Assembly (NCBI GenBank): GCA_017615495.1 | Contig: JAGAAA010000090.1 | Span: forward strand, 1-9,897 | Length of the DNA stretch: 9,897 bases | Direction: 5' to 3' | Origin: Clostridia bacterium | GTDB taxonomy: Bacteria; Bacillota; Clostridia; Christensenellales; CAG-1252 | Shown: in pieces, positions 1-5,871 of the stretch | How the letters are laid out: each line of letters opens with the position of its first letter | Position numbering within the stretch: position 1 is the stretch's first letter | Notes under the pieces: model-generated | What the model saw: the letters and a program-made list of their open reading frames with translations, nothing else | What the model was told of the DNA's origin: nothing | The model's database searches: none | Position numbers and translations under genes: made by a program

Positions 1-198
1 CATTTGCCCGCCGAGGGCGTCCACTTCACGGACGAGGTGGTCCTTGCCCGTGCCGCCCACGTTGGGGTTGCACGCCATATGCGAAACGGAACGCTCTGAG
101 AGCGTTACGATCAAAGTGTTATGTCCCAGCCTCGCAAGCGCAAGGGCTGCTTCCACGCCGGCGTGTCCCGCGCCGACAACAATTGCTTCGTATCTCAT
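1..198 (-). CDS. mnmG: MnmG (GidA) tRNA uridine modification protein, N-terminal part only
   Basis: With MnmE, MnmG installs the (carboxymethyl)aminomethyl group on the wobble uridine (U34) of certain tRNAs, using FAD, NADH and a methylene-folate. Only the first 66 codons lie in the window; the gene runs off the left edge. The N-terminus shows the Rossmann FAD-binding signature VVGAGHAGVEAA (residues 7-18) and the family block CNPNVGG...HLVREVDALGG (43-64). The ATG (198-196) overlaps the mnmE stop as ATGA, so the two genes are probably translationally coupled; the only ribosome-binding-like sequence is a weak GGGA. One oddity is that the loop after CNP reads NVGGTGKDHLVRE, where typical MnmG has a PxKG-like sequence. 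A shorter GidA-like FAD oxidoreductase paralog is therefore possible, although the position directly after mnmE favours MnmG. Confidence 0.85.
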   Translation of the reverse strand, partial: MRYEAIVVGAGHAGVEAALALARLGHNTLIVTLSERSVSHMACNPNVGGTGKDHLVREVDALGGQM

Positions 199-1508
199 TT
201 TCCCACACAAAAACGACTGAAAACGTCGTCGATGATCCTATCCGTGGCGCTCCCGCCCGAAATTTCGGAAAGAGCGTCAATGCTTTCGCGGAGGTCCACC
301 AACACACACTCGGTATTCACCGCCTTAAACGCTGCGATGCCCTCTTCCAAACTGCGAAGAGCGCGACGAATGCAATCGGCGTGGCGTTCCTCGGTGAGGG
401 TCTCCGCGGCGCGACGATCCAACGCGGTGGTGCGAAGGATCTCATCGAGCAAAACGTCCACCCCTTCGCCCGTCTTGGCGCTGATGTTGATGCCGCCTTC
501 CGTCACGCCAAAGACGTCGATCTTGTTGCTGACGAGCAAAACTTTCTTTGAAAAGGCGCGGATTTCGGCAAGCTCGTCCTCGTCGACGGCGTGCCCCGCT
601 TCCATAACGTACAAAACGACGTCCGCCCCTTTAGCGGCGTCAAGCGAACGCTCTATGCCGATATGTTCCACCACATCGCCCGTTTCACGAAGGCCCGCGG
701 TATCCTGCAAATTGATCTTGACGCCCTTGTAGACGATGCTTTCCCCCACGACGTCCCTCGTGGTGCCGTGCACGTCCGAAACGATGGCGCGAGAGTAGCC
801 AAGCAAACGATTCAAAAGAGAAGACTTGCCCACGTTGGTTTTGCCGACGATGGCGACGGTAACGCCCCCTTTGATAAGCTTGCCCGCGCGGTAAGAGGAA
901 AGAAGTTCCTCCATTTCCTTTTGCACGAGGACGGCTTTTTCCATTGAGTCATCCGCCTCGTCCGCCATTTCCTCGGGGTAATCCAAGGAAGCTTCCATCG
1001 TGGAAAGCACCTCGGTCAGCAAGGAAAGCAACCTGTTGATCTTTTGATCGAAGCGGCCGCTCATCAAGGAATAGGCTTCCCTGAGTTCCGCCTCGCTTTC
1101 GGCGGAGATCATTGCGCGGACGCCCTCCGCTTCGTCCAAGGTCAGCTTTCCGGCAAGAAATGCGCGACGGGTAAACTCGCCCGGGGCGGCAAGCACCGCG
1201 CCCGCTCCGAGCAGCGATTCCAAGACTCGCTCCGCAAGATAAGCGCCGCCATGCACGTGAAATTCCACCATATCTTCCCCGGTGTAAGACTTGGGCGCGC
1301 GGAAGTAGACCATCATGCACTTTTCGCGCACGCTGCCGTCCGAAAAAGTGCCGAGACCCAAGTGGTTGGGGACGACGTCCTCTTCGCTTTTTACCGTGGA
1401 AGAACTAAAAAATCGGAGCGCAATGCTTAGAGCTTGCCCTCCGGATAATCTGACGATACCGATTGCGCCCGCTCCAAGCGGAGTGGAAATAGCCGCGATG
1501 GTATCCAT
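195..1508 (-). CDS. mnmE: MnmE (TrmE) tRNA modification GTPase
   Basis: This GTPase works with MnmG in wobble-uridine modification of tRNA. The product is 437 residues, close to the family's usual 450-460. Its N-terminal folate-binding domain opens MDTIAAISTP, followed by helical segments that flank an inserted G domain. The G motifs are all present: P-loop GKTNVGKSS (222-230; Thr where Pro is usual), G2 threonines in HGTTRD (247-252), DTAG (269-272), NKID (328-331) and SAK (343-345). The chain ends in FCVGK (433-437) with the conserved family cysteine. I chose the ATG at 1508 because MDTIAAIST matches the family N-terminus. An in-frame TTG at 1514, directly after the jag stop, sits 7 nt from the AGAGG site at 1522-1526, whereas the ATG sits 13 nt away, so a start two residues longer is possible. 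The stop overlaps the mnmG start by 4 nt. Confidence 0.97.
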   Translation of the reverse strand: MDTIAAISTPLGAGAIGIVRLSGGQALSIALRFFSSSTVKSEEDVVPNHLGLGTFSDGSVREKCMMVYFRAPKSYTGEDMVEFHVHGGAYLAERVLESLLGAGAVLAAPGEFTRRAFLAGKLTLDEAEGVRAMISAESEAELREAYSLMSGRFDQKINRLLSLLTEVLSTMEASLDYPEEMADEADDSMEKAVLVQKEMEELLSSYRAGKLIKGGVTVAIVGKTNVGKSSLLNRLLGYSRAIVSDVHGTTRDVVGESIVYKGVKINLQDTAGLRETGDVVEHIGIERSLDAAKGADVVLYVMEAGHAVDEDELAEIRAFSKKVLLVSNKIDVFGVTEGGINISAKTGEGVDVLLDEILRTTALDRRAAETLTEERHADCIRRALRSLEEGIAAFKAVNTECVLVDLRESIDALSEISGGSATDRIIDDVFSRFCVGK

Positions 1509-1514
1509 ATTCAA

Positions 1515-2198
1515 TTAAAAACCTCTTTTCTTCGCGCCGAAACTTCTGGTCTTGATGCCGTGCTTGCGGAAAGCGCTTTGGGTGCCGTACACTTTTTCGG
1601 GCAGCTTGGGCTCGATGGTGATAAAACGATTGGGCTCGGTGCCGGTGCTGTACGTGGTGACGTCCTCGTTAGAAGAAAGGGTCTCGTGGACGATCTTTCT
1701 GTCGTGCGGGTTCATGGGTTCAAGCTCCACCTTGACCCTTTCGCGCACAGCCTTGGAAGCAAGCCTGTTGGCGAGGTCGTGAAGGATGCGTTCCCTACGA
1801 TCCCTATAGTTCTCCGCGTCGACAGTGACCTTAAGGTAAGATTCCTTGTCGCGGTTCAAAGCGATCTGCGCAAGGTATTGGATGGCATCCAAAACTTCGC
1901 CGCGGTGACCGATGGCGTAGTTGCTGTCCTCGCCGTTGATGGTGACTTTGTAGCCCGATTCGATGGGTTCAATGTCAAGCGAGCAATCGAGGTCCATCCT
2001 GTCAAGCAAGCCGCAGACGAAATCCAACACGCCGTCTTCCTCGCTCCACTTTGTGGAAAGCCTGACCACGGCAAGCTCGCCATCTCCGCCTTCCGAAACA
2101 ACTTCGATCTCAACTTGAGTTTCGTCCATGCCAAGCTGCAAAAGACCTTGCTGCTTTGCTTCTTCCACGCTTTCAGCGCGTTTTTCAATGACTATCAT
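1515..2198 (-). CDS. jag: Jag/KhpB (EloR) KH-R3H RNA-binding protein
   Basis: This RNA-binding protein, also called the SpoIIIJ-associated protein, is nearly always encoded beside yidC. In other Firmicutes KhpB works with KhpA in RNA regulation and cell elongation. The 227-residue product has a Jag_N domain (about 1-50), then a KH domain with its GxxG loop as GHRG (97-100) followed by EVLDAIQYLAQIA. An R3H domain covers about 130-195, with the RxxxH signature as RKIVH (167-171) inside LEPMNPHDRKIVHETL. The C-terminus (about 199-227) is short, basic and probably disordered. The linker between Jag_N and KH is short compared with relatives that carry a long charged linker. A GGAGG site at 2203-2207 lies 4 nt before the ATG. 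The gene lies 51 nt downstream of yidC and its stop abuts the mnmE start region. Confidence 0.95.
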   Translation of the reverse strand: MIVIEKRAESVEEAKQQGLLQLGMDETQVEIEVVSEGGDGELAVVRLSTKWSEEDGVLDFVCGLLDRMDLDCSLDIEPIESGYKVTINGEDSNYAIGHRGEVLDAIQYLAQIALNRDKESYLKVTVDAENYRDRRERILHDLANRLASKAVRERVKVELEPMNPHDRKIVHETLSSNEDVTTYSTGTEPNRFITIEPKLPEKVYGTQSAFRKHGIKTRSFGAKKRGF

Positions 2199-2249
2199 AT
2201 ATCCTCCGATGCCCCGAAAATCGAGGCGCGTCTAAAAAATTCTGTTTGA

Positions 2250-3323
2250 TCAGCGATTGCCTTTGCGGAAGGTGCGAGAGAGCCTTTCCTCTTCCAACCT
2301 TTCGTCCTGCTTCGCCGCAATGCGATTATAAACCAAGTTAAAGATGACGGTGATCAAAGAGTTCATCACCATGTAGATACAGAACGCCGCCGAATAGAAC
2401 AAAGCGAAAACTCCCATCATGATGGGCATCAACCAGTTCATCGCCTTCATCATGCCTTGGCTGCCCTTGGGATTGCCGTTTTCATCGGTTTGGGTGGGCA
2501 TCTCGGGCTGCGTGTTCTTAGAGATCTTCACCGAGAAGATGGAAAGCGCAATGGAAATGATGGGCAAAATGAAGTACCCGTTCCAGTGCTTCATATCAAA
2601 GAACTTGGATTTGTTGTAAGACTCCATTGCCGGCTTCAAAACGGCGTCGTAACCGTTTTCATACTTTTGCGTATGCGCCAGGTTGAGCGCCCTCGTCTCA
2701 TCGGGAAGGGTGGCGTTGATCTGACCGAGCCCCCTGCCGACAAATTTATCAAAGGTTGGCACGGGGTTGGTGTAGGTATCGGACATAAAGACGTTTTTGA
2801 TCCACAGCCAACTTTGCTTCTCCTCATTGTACGCGGCAACCATCTTTTGGTCGAGTTCCTCTTCCGCAATTTCGGGCGATTCCTCAACGATGGCTTGGTA
2901 ACGATTGGTGAGTTCGTAAACGATGCGCTCGTTTTCGTAACGGACCGCGGCGTTGAAGCCGGAGAAGACGATAAAGAAGATGACGATGGTCAAAAGCGCG
3001 GGCAAACAGCCGCCCATCATCGAATAGCCGTTCTTCTTGTAAAGCTCCATTTGCTTTTGTTGCAAGACGTCCGGCGCGTTGGCGTAAGTCTTTTTGAGTT
3101 TTTCAAGCTCGGGAGCGATGATCTTCATCGCGCGATTGTTCTTGAGCATCGTGTGCTTTTGCCACACGTCAAGCGGCGAAAGCAGGATCTTCAAAAAGAT
3201 CGTAAAGACGACGACCGTCCATCCGAAGTTGCCGATCCAACGATACAACAAATAAATGAGCTTGCCTATCACGTTTGAAAGGTGCGGCGCGCTCGATATC
3301 AGAAACTGCGTCAAATCAACCAT
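2250..3323 (-). CDS. yidC: YidC/Oxa1-family membrane protein insertase
   Basis: This insertase places membrane proteins in the cytoplasmic membrane, alone or with SecYEG. The 357-residue product has the Gram-positive layout of five membrane segments without the large proteobacterial P1 domain. Segment 1 (about 33-52, VVVFTIFLKILLSPLD) is followed by a charged cytoplasmic hairpin (53-100). Segment 2 (104-124) contains GGCLPALLTIVIFF, and segments 3-5 lie near 248-266, 297-313 and 314-332; the tail is basic. The N-terminus has no lipobox cysteine, unlike Bacillus SpoIIIJ. The hydrophilic-groove charge, usually Arg, appears to be Lys45 here. The outside loop between segments 2 and 3 (about 130-247) is unusually long, which explains the length above the usual 250-290 or so. 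The ATG overlaps the yidD 3' end by 13 nt, and a GAGGG site at 3332-3336 lies 8 nt before it. Confidence 0.95.
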   Translation of the reverse strand: MVDLTQFLISSAPHLSNVIGKLIYLLYRWIGNFGWTVVVFTIFLKILLSPLDVWQKHTMLKNNRAMKIIAPELEKLKKTYANAPDVLQQKQMELYKKNGYSMMGGCLPALLTIVIFFIVFSGFNAAVRYENERIVYELTNRYQAIVEESPEIAEEELDQKMVAAYNEEKQSWLWIKNVFMSDTYTNPVPTFDKFVGRGLGQINATLPDETRALNLAHTQKYENGYDAVLKPAMESYNKSKFFDMKHWNGYFILPIISIALSIFSVKISKNTQPEMPTQTDENGNPKGSQGMMKAMNWLMPIMMGVFALFYSAAFCIYMVMNSLITVIFNLVYNRIAAKQDERLEEERLSRTFRKGNR

Positions 3324-3553
3324 TTGGCTTTCCCTCTGTAATTTTCCTTAACGGGATCAAAACCGCCCTTCGCCAGGGGATTGCAACGTAATATCCTGCA
3401 AAAACCTTTGAAACACCCGCGGATCAAACCGTACTTCTCGATCGCCTGATAAGTATAGGACGAGCAAGTTGGGGTGTAAATGCAGCGACGCGGCAAAGCG
3501 GACGAGATATTCTTCTTGTAAAAAACCAAGAGAGCGTGCGCCGCTTTGTCCAT
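3311..3553 (-). CDS. yidD: YidD membrane protein insertion efficiency factor
   Basis: YidD is a small, mostly amphipathic protein at the inner face of the membrane that assists YidC-dependent insertion. The 80-residue product has the family core RRCIYTPTCSSYTYQAIEKYG (22-42), then the ILRCNPLAKGGFDPV block. Conserved cysteines are at 24, 30 and 57, with extra ones at 47 and 52. I chose the ATG at 3553 rather than the in-frame TTG at 3559: the GGAGG at 3561-3565 is 7 nt from the ATG but only 1 nt from the TTG. The start follows the rnpA stop after 2 nt, and the 3' end overlaps yidC by 13 nt, so yidD and yidC are probably translated together. Confidence 0.95.
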   Translation of the reverse strand: MDKAAHALLVFYKKNISSALPRRCIYTPTCSSYTYQAIEKYGLIRGCFKGFCRILRCNPLAKGGFDPVKENYRGKAKWLI

Positions 3554-3555
3554 AT

Positions 3556-3897
3556 TCAATCCTCCCGCAGCGAGTTCGCCTGCTTGAGCAGGGATAACAT
3601 CGCGGTTCTAAGTTCCTCATAGCTGCGCTCCGCACTGCCGCTTCGCGCAACGATGACGTAATTTTGACCTGTTACCACCCTATCCATCTCGAGCCTGAAC
3701 GCTTCCTTCAAGCGGCGCTTCGTCCTGTTCCTGCGGACGCTGTCGCCAACCTTCTTCCCGACGGAGAAACCAACCTTCGGGGTGGAAAACCTGCTTTTTG
3801 TCACGTATAGCACCAAGAGTGCGTTGCGATAGACCGCGCCGTGACGATACAGGTAATCGAAGCTACGCGAGCCGGTAAGGCGGTACTGCTTCTGCAT
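3556..3897 (-). CDS. rnpA: Ribonuclease P protein component
   Basis: This is the protein subunit of RNase P, which binds the catalytic RNA and the 5' leader of pre-tRNA. The 113-residue product has the usual family length. It starts with the typical basic RLTGSRSFDYLYRHG and carries the RNR signature KVGDSVRRNRTKRRLKEAFR (about 46-65), the RNA-contacting helix. The ATG lies only 2 nt after the rpmH stop, and no convincing ribosome binding site precedes it, which fits translational coupling to rpmH. The stop TGA is 2 nt before the yidD ATG. The catalytic RNA gene (rnpB) is not in the window. Confidence 0.97.
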   Translation of the reverse strand: MQKQYRLTGSRSFDYLYRHGAVYRNALLVLYVTKSRFSTPKVGFSVGKKVGDSVRRNRTKRRLKEAFRLEMDRVVTGQNYVIVARSGSAERSYEELRTAMLSLLKQANSLRED

Positions 3898-3899
3898 TT

Positions 3900-4034
3900 T
3901 TAAGCGCAGAGTTGCTTTCTGCCCCTCGCGCGGCGTCTGGCAAGCACGTTCCTGCCGCCCTTGGTCGCCATTCTCGCACGGAAACCGTGCACCTTGCTTC
4001 TGTGTCTCTTCTTGGGTTGATAAGTTCTTTTCAT
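3900..4034 (-). CDS. rpmH: 50S ribosomal protein L34
   Basis: This small, very basic protein of the large ribosomal subunit has 44 residues, exactly the family size. The translation begins MKRTYQPKKRHRSKVHGFRA, continues with RMATKGGRNVLARRRARGRK and ends QLCA; the Cys near the end is unusual, as Ser is common there. The ATG (4034-4032) has an acctc complement (GAGGT, 4043-4047) 8 nt upstream. It is the first gene of the leftward cluster, with a strong promoter about 60 nt upstream. In many bacteria rpmH lies next to dnaA, but here the upstream neighbour is a lipoprotein gene on the same strand. Confidence 0.98.
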   Translation of the reverse strand: MKRTYQPKKRHRSKVHGFRARMATKGGRNVLARRRARGRKQLCA

Positions 4035-4097
4035 AATCTATGACCTCGCTTTTTATAGTCTATAATTAAAAATACCTACCGCATAATAGGCTGTATT

Positions 4098-4127
4098 ATT
4101 ATAACTATCATAATTATCGGCTGTCAA
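4098..4127 (-). promoter_or_regulatory. Sigma-A type promoter of the rpmH-rnpA-yidD-yidC-jag-mnmE-mnmG cluster
   Basis: Read on the minus strand, a perfect -35 box TTGACA (4127-4122) and a perfect -10 box TATAAT (4103-4098) are separated by 18 nt in an AT-rich stretch. The expected start point is near 4091, leaving a leader of about 57 nt before rpmH. That leader contains a small inverted repeat, TTATAG-n-CTATAA (4053-4065). The match to consensus fits the high expression needed for a ribosomal protein gene. Confidence 0.88.
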
Positions 4128-4139
4128 GCGTTTTACGAA

Positions 4140-4157
4140 ACCGAAAATATTTTCGGT
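4140..4157. repeat. 18-bp perfect palindrome upstream of the rpmH promoter
   Basis: The sequence ACCGAAAATATTTTCGGT is its own reverse complement. It lies 13 nt upstream of the rpmH -35 box and 26 nt after the end of the lipoprotein gene. It could be a DNA-binding site (operator) or, as RNA, a hairpin ending transcription of the lipoprotein gene. There is no clear U tract after it on the minus strand, so a classic terminator is not certain. Confidence 0.6.
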
Positions 4158-4158
4158 A

Positions 4159-4174
4159 CGCCTTGAAAAAGGCG
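4159..4174 (-). terminator. Small hairpin after the lipoprotein gene, possible terminator with the adjacent palindrome
   Basis: On the minus strand CGCCTT and AAGGCG form a 6-bp stem with a 4-nt TTTC loop, starting 9 nt after the stop of the lipoprotein gene. It is immediately followed by the 18-bp palindrome (4140-4157). Two stacked hairpins in this position suggest transcript ending or 3' protection, but no proper T run follows, so the terminator call is tentative. Confidence 0.35.
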
Positions 4175-4183
4175 CGTTGCAAC

Positions 4184-5689
4184 TCAGCTCAAACGGTAAA
4201 CGTCGATGACCGAACCGATGGTCAACGCAACGTAAACGACGTTTCCGTAGCGGCGCACCGCGGCGAATCCTTGATAGGAAGCGGACACCAACGAAACGCC
4301 CTCAAAGGAGACCACCCCGATAAACTCACCCACCGTAACGCGGTAGAAGCCGTCGAAGTAATACGGGAAGCTTTCGTCACAAACGTAGCTTTGCGCGCCG
4401 GAAGAGGTTATCACGTACGATCTGCCCTCTTTTGCGGCGATGGCTCTTTCCCCGACAAATGCGGATATATAGGAATATTCAAACGGAACGACCACCTTGC
4501 CCGTTTTGTCCAAAGCGCCCCTGCGGACCACCCCGGAACTCACGATCTTGGAAGCCACCACCACTTCGCCCGAAAAGACGATGTCCTGATACACGGCGTC
4601 ATTGATCTCATTAACGACGTCACCGCTTTCGTTCACAAAGACGATGGCGCCCGAAGAAGAAAGCGCCGCCGCAACGCCGTTGATGGGCGAAAGCAACGGG
4701 GATACGCCGTCCGGCATCGCTTTGCGCTCTTGGAGGGAGCCGTCGGCAACGTAATACGCCAAGGCGCCCGAAGCGGTTTTGCCTTCCGTTTTGTAGTAGG
4801 AAACGGCGTGATTGCCTTCCTTTAACGAAAAGCTGCGTCTATCTTCCTCGGTGCACCCGATGGAATAACGGTTGGCGATGCTCACGATGAAGCGACCCGG
4901 CGAAAGCACGGTGGGGGAAGAAACGCCCACGGTATAACGGCGCGCCGTTTGTTTGTAATACGTTGCGCCTTCCCCGCGGTTGATGACGATATCGTAATCG
5001 GAAGAGGCGTCGACCGCGTCGTTTTTGAGCGCGACGAAATCGGCGCCGCCCATATACGCAACGACGTATTCGGTGGTCTCGGTATCAAAGAAGGAGAGGA
5101 GCACGTCACTGGTCAAGGCGTGAAAAACGAAGGTGCGCCCTTTTTGACGGCTTTGCGCAAGGATAAAATTGCCGCAACTTGAAAACTCGTAAGTTTCGTC
5201 CAACTCCGTGCCGGGAAGGACGTTTTCACCCTTGCCGTTATACACCGTGCTCGCGTTTCCATCCACGACGGCAAAATACCCGCCGCCGATATCCGCCACC
5301 GCCGTCAGCGAAGGCAAAACCGCGAGTTGCTTGCCGGTAAGATCAAACACGTAGTGCTCGCTCGTTTGCTCGCCGCCTTCCGCAACGAGGAAATCCCCCT
5401 CGCAGGAAAGCGAAGTGTAACTCACGGGGAGGATGACTTCCCCCTCGCCGTTCAAAACGCCGTAGAATTCCTCACCCTCCCGCGTTTCGGAAACTTTGAT
5501 CAAGTCGCGATTCAAGAAGGAATCGAAGGTATAGTTCGAAAGCGACACTTTTGAAGAAGTCGTCAACGCCCGATGGGAGGAAGACGAGGTATAAAAGACG
5601 GTCGGCTCCTGCTTTCTTTTGCAAGAGACGCCGCAAAGCGCCACCAAAACGAGCGCGCATAGGATCAAAAGAACTTTCTTTGCCTTCAT
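4184..5689 (-). CDS. WG-repeat-like lipoprotein, function unknown
   Basis: This is a predicted surface lipoprotein of 501 residues. It begins MKAKK, then has a hydrophobic stretch (6-20) and GVSC with Cys23 as the likely lipidated residue; the -3 position is Gly or Cys rather than the usual Leu, so the lipobox is imperfect. A short Ser/Thr-rich linker follows. The rest is beta-rich and carries degenerate WG-type units: YGVLNGEGEVILPVSY (76-91), RRGALDKTGKVVVPFEYSYI (389-408) and a weaker IGVVSFEG unit (457-464), with Trp replaced throughout. Such repeats are thought to form beta-propeller-like or solenoid surface domains; no enzyme motif is visible. The ATG has only AAGG 1 nt upstream, but it is the start that gives a good signal peptide. 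The gene stands alone, divergent from the operon to its right and upstream of the rpmH promoter. Confidence 0.8.
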   Translation of the reverse strand: MKAKKVLLILCALVLVALCGVSCKRKQEPTVFYTSSSSHRALTTSSKVSLSNYTFDSFLNRDLIKVSETREGEEFYGVLNGEGEVILPVSYTSLSCEGDFLVAEGGEQTSEHYVFDLTGKQLAVLPSLTAVADIGGGYFAVVDGNASTVYNGKGENVLPGTELDETYEFSSCGNFILAQSRQKGRTFVFHALTSDVLLSFFDTETTEYVVAYMGGADFVALKNDAVDASSDYDIVINRGEGATYYKQTARRYTVGVSSPTVLSPGRFIVSIANRYSIGCTEEDRRSFSLKEGNHAVSYYKTEGKTASGALAYYVADGSLQERKAMPDGVSPLLSPINGVAAALSSSGAIVFVNESGDVVNEINDAVYQDIVFSGEVVVASKIVSSGVVRRGALDKTGKVVVPFEYSYISAFVGERAIAAKEGRSYVITSSGAQSYVCDESFPYYFDGFYRVTVGEFIGVVSFEGVSLVSASYQGFAAVRRYGNVVYVALTIGSVIDVYRLS

Positions 5690-5841
5690 ACCTTGATTTT
5701 ACCATACTTCACGCGGGAAGAACCTTAAAAATTGATAAAATCTGCTAAGACGAGGCTAAAACGGTCGAACGCTTCCCCGCAATGCGACAAAACGCCGCCT
5801 TTTTCAAGAAAATCTTCGCTTTTTCGAAAAGAAGACTGCGA

Positions 5842-5847
5842 GATAAT
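5842..5847 (+). promoter_or_regulatory. Possible -10 box for the three-gene operon
   Basis: GATAAT lies about 25 nt before the start codon of the dehydrogenase-like gene, inside an AT-rich stretch of the 182-nt divergent spacer (5690-5871). No convincing -35 box stands 16-18 nt upstream (only a T run at 5820-5824), so this is a weak call. The rest of the spacer holds no other feature I can support. Confidence 0.3.
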
Positions 5848-5859
5848 AAAAACCGTGAA

Positions 5860-5866
5860 AAGGAGG
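5860..5866 (+). promoter_or_regulatory. Ribosome binding site that decides the start of the dehydrogenase-like gene
   Basis: AAGGAGG ends 5 nt before the ATG at 5872. The open frame continues upstream to an ATG at 5782, but nothing resembling a ribosome binding site precedes that codon and the extra 30 residues look like a basic random translation. The start at 5872 is therefore preferred. Confidence 0.8.
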
Positions 5867-5871
5867 GTCAT

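Noticed and set aside
2212..2226. Small hairpin between yidC and jag
   Set aside because: CCCCGA-AAA-TCGAGG includes a wobble pair and has no T tract; it could be random and no role is supported.
1560..2249. Plus-strand frame of 229 codons opposite jag
   Set aside because: It is the antisense shadow of a clear KH-R3H gene and has no family resemblance.
2457..3278. Plus-strand frame of 273 codons opposite yidC
   Set aside because: It is antisense to a well-identified insertase gene; its content mirrors the reverse of membrane codons.
4163..4825. Plus-strand frame opposite the lipoprotein gene
   Set aside because: It lies inside the opposite strand of a gene with a signal peptide and repeats, and has no ribosome binding site or domain.
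5813..5835. Near-palindrome around TTTTCGAAAA in the divergent spacer
   Set aside because: It is interrupted by unpaired bases and AT-rich, so likely chance; the spacer offers no second copy to support an operator.
5782..5871. Upstream extension of the dehydrogenase-like gene to the ATG at 5782
   Set aside because: It has no ribosome binding site and encodes a basic random-looking stretch; AAGGAGG stands right before the ATG at 5872.
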